A stretch of 64,000 nucleotides of DNA from NCBI RefSeq assembly GCF_015207525.1, contig NZ_JADEWR010000012.1, positions 93,455-157,454 of the forward strand, in the 5' to 3' direction. The notes under the pieces were generated by a model. That model ran no database searches and was not told the origin of the DNA. It saw nothing but the letters and a program-made list of their open reading frames with translations. This stretch comes from Nodosilinea sp. LEGE 06152. GTDB lineage: Bacteria > Cyanobacteriota > Cyanobacteriia > Phormidesmidales > Phormidesmidaceae. Each line of letters begins with the position of its first letter. The stretch's first letter is position 1. Positions 63,312 to 64,000 of this stretch are shown one piece after another. A program made the translations under genes and the position numbers.

Positions 63312-63673
63312 GCAGGCCCTTTCTGATAGTGAAATGGGACAGCGTTCGTTGGCACCAGCTTAAGCCTCTAAACAACGCCGCACAATAGCTATAGCTAAGG
63401 CTAAACTTAGGGCTGAACACCGTTTCTCATAGTATATCTCCATAAAAACCCGATGCCTCTGGCAAGATCGAGATTTATGCTGACTGGCCTGGGAAAGTGT
63501 ACCTCTGCTCACGCTAAGGCGCGATCGCCCCAAGGGCTGATGGGGTAGGGGTAGGCCCTAGAAACCCCTGAGGGCAAAGCCAGGACTGCCAGCAACCGAG
63601 CGTTTTCTCTGTCGACAACGGCTGCTAAAAGCGTTAGGACGGGGGTATGTTATTGCTTGGCTAGGGTTTCCTG
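63312..63673. other. Divergent spacer before the last gene, no gene seen
   Basis: About 360 bases between the GNAT gene (-) and the partial gene (+). It contains a GCGATCGC site and no repeat, tRNA or convincing ORF. Confidence 0.5.
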
Positions 63674-64000
63674 ATGCGGCAGATGCTAACGTTACCTCCA
63701 TGGAGTTCCGTCCTTCCGACCATGGCCGCTGGCTTAAACCCCTCTACGGTTGAGCTATTAAAGCGCTTCAACCGCGCCTTTCCGCAATTTTACGAGCAGT
63801 TTGTCAGCAGTGAGATTCAGCTGCAAAATCTGCGTTTGGCCTATCAGCTCTACAAGCAGCGCAAGGCTGTTCTCGATATCAAGCCTGAGGGCAGCAAGAG
63901 TGCGCTGCACTTTGTGTACCGCAACCAGTCATTTTTGCTCAGCGATATCTTTGGCGTGCTGGCCGCCTACGGCCTGACGATTCACAACCTCAGTCTCTAC
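63674..64000 (+). CDS. Unassigned protein, N-terminal part (runs off the window)
   Basis: 109 codons to the end of the window, open at 64000. In-frame ATGs at 63674, 63683 and 63722 are possible starts; the conserved-looking part begins after the last (NPSTVELLKRFNRAFPQFYEQFVSSEIQLQNLRLAYQLYKQRKAVLD). The final segment, FVYRNQSFLLSDIFGVLAAYGLTIHNLSLY, has the look of an ACT-type regulatory domain (beta-alpha-beta with LSDIFGVLAAYGL). ACT domains at the start of large proteins occur in NAD-glutamate dehydrogenases and GlnD-like enzymes, but this fragment does not decide. Confidence 0.55.
   Translation, partial: MRQMLTLPPWSSVLPTMAAGLNPSTVELLKRFNRAFPQFYEQFVSSEIQLQNLRLAYQLYKQRKAVLDIKPEGSKSALHFVYRNQSFLLSDIFGVLAAYGLTIHNLSLY

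Overview
The window is chromosomal DNA from a cyanobacterium. The evidence is the cytochrome b6f genes petC-petA, the PSII biogenesis factor Thf1/Psb29, the Rubisco accumulation factor Raf1, a Tab2-type translation factor, a Tic22-like protein, many small cyanobacteria-specific conserved proteins, and very frequent GCGATCGC (HIP1) octamers inside and between genes. The GC-rich coding style and gene set suggest a filamentous Leptolyngbya/Nodosilinea-like organism (inference). Most genes are housekeeping and sit singly or in pairs. There is no CRISPR array, intact transposase, rRNA operon or prophage.

Layout. 1-5.8 kb: the end of a DUF58 gene, a Uma2 nuclease-fold protein, a secreted SH3 protein, an ArsR remnant abutting an orphan sugar-ABC permease, Tab2, an S1-domain protein and a family 4 uracil-DNA glycosylase. 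6-11.2 kb: a phasin-like protein, an AraC regulator, an EamA exporter, a microbial rhodopsin and a GH57 protein. 11.4-18.9 kb: a LysR regulator, a glycosyltransferase, Thf1, a ketopantoate-reductase-like enzyme, a Cys-rich small protein, an RsmB-type methyltransferase and a UbiA prenyltransferase. 19-33.5 kb: gatB, a full DUF58 gene, typA, petC-petA, small conserved proteins, prs, a TPR protein, an ABC ATPase, rsmG and hisIE. 33.6-44.8 kb: an ABC-F protein, gpmI, secG, an XPB-like helicase, a truncated Uma2 gene, a two-RCK channel-like protein, raf1, tRNA-Ala(GGC) and a small outer-membrane-like protein. 45.8-55.5 kb is a signalling-rich block: a sensor-GGDEF-EAL protein interrupted by one in-frame TAG, a DsbA-like protein with a sigma-like factor, a PG-binding-like protein, a cupredoxin, a membrane class III cyclase and a receiver-histidine kinase. 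55.6-64 kb: alanine dehydrogenase, a TxlA-like thioredoxin divergent from a NIL-ferredoxin/membrane-protein pair, a phosphoketolase-like enzyme, Tic22, tRNA-Pro(UGG), DUF4332, a GNAT enzyme and the start of an unassigned gene running off the window.

How they fit together. Photosynthesis and carbon metabolism are served by petC-petA, thf1, tab2, raf1, gpmI and the phosphoketolase-like enzyme. Translation and RNA maturation are served by gatB, rsmG, an RsmB-like enzyme, S1, TypA and ABC-F. Envelope redox and signalling functions cluster at 45.8-58.7 kb. The most distinctive single item is the rhodopsin at 8740-9447. Its helix C has Thr/Ser/Ile at the positions that are Asp/Thr/Asp in bacteriorhodopsin, so it is probably an anion pump with an unusual third residue. 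The intergenic DNA carries several families of palindromes and dispersed repeats, described below.
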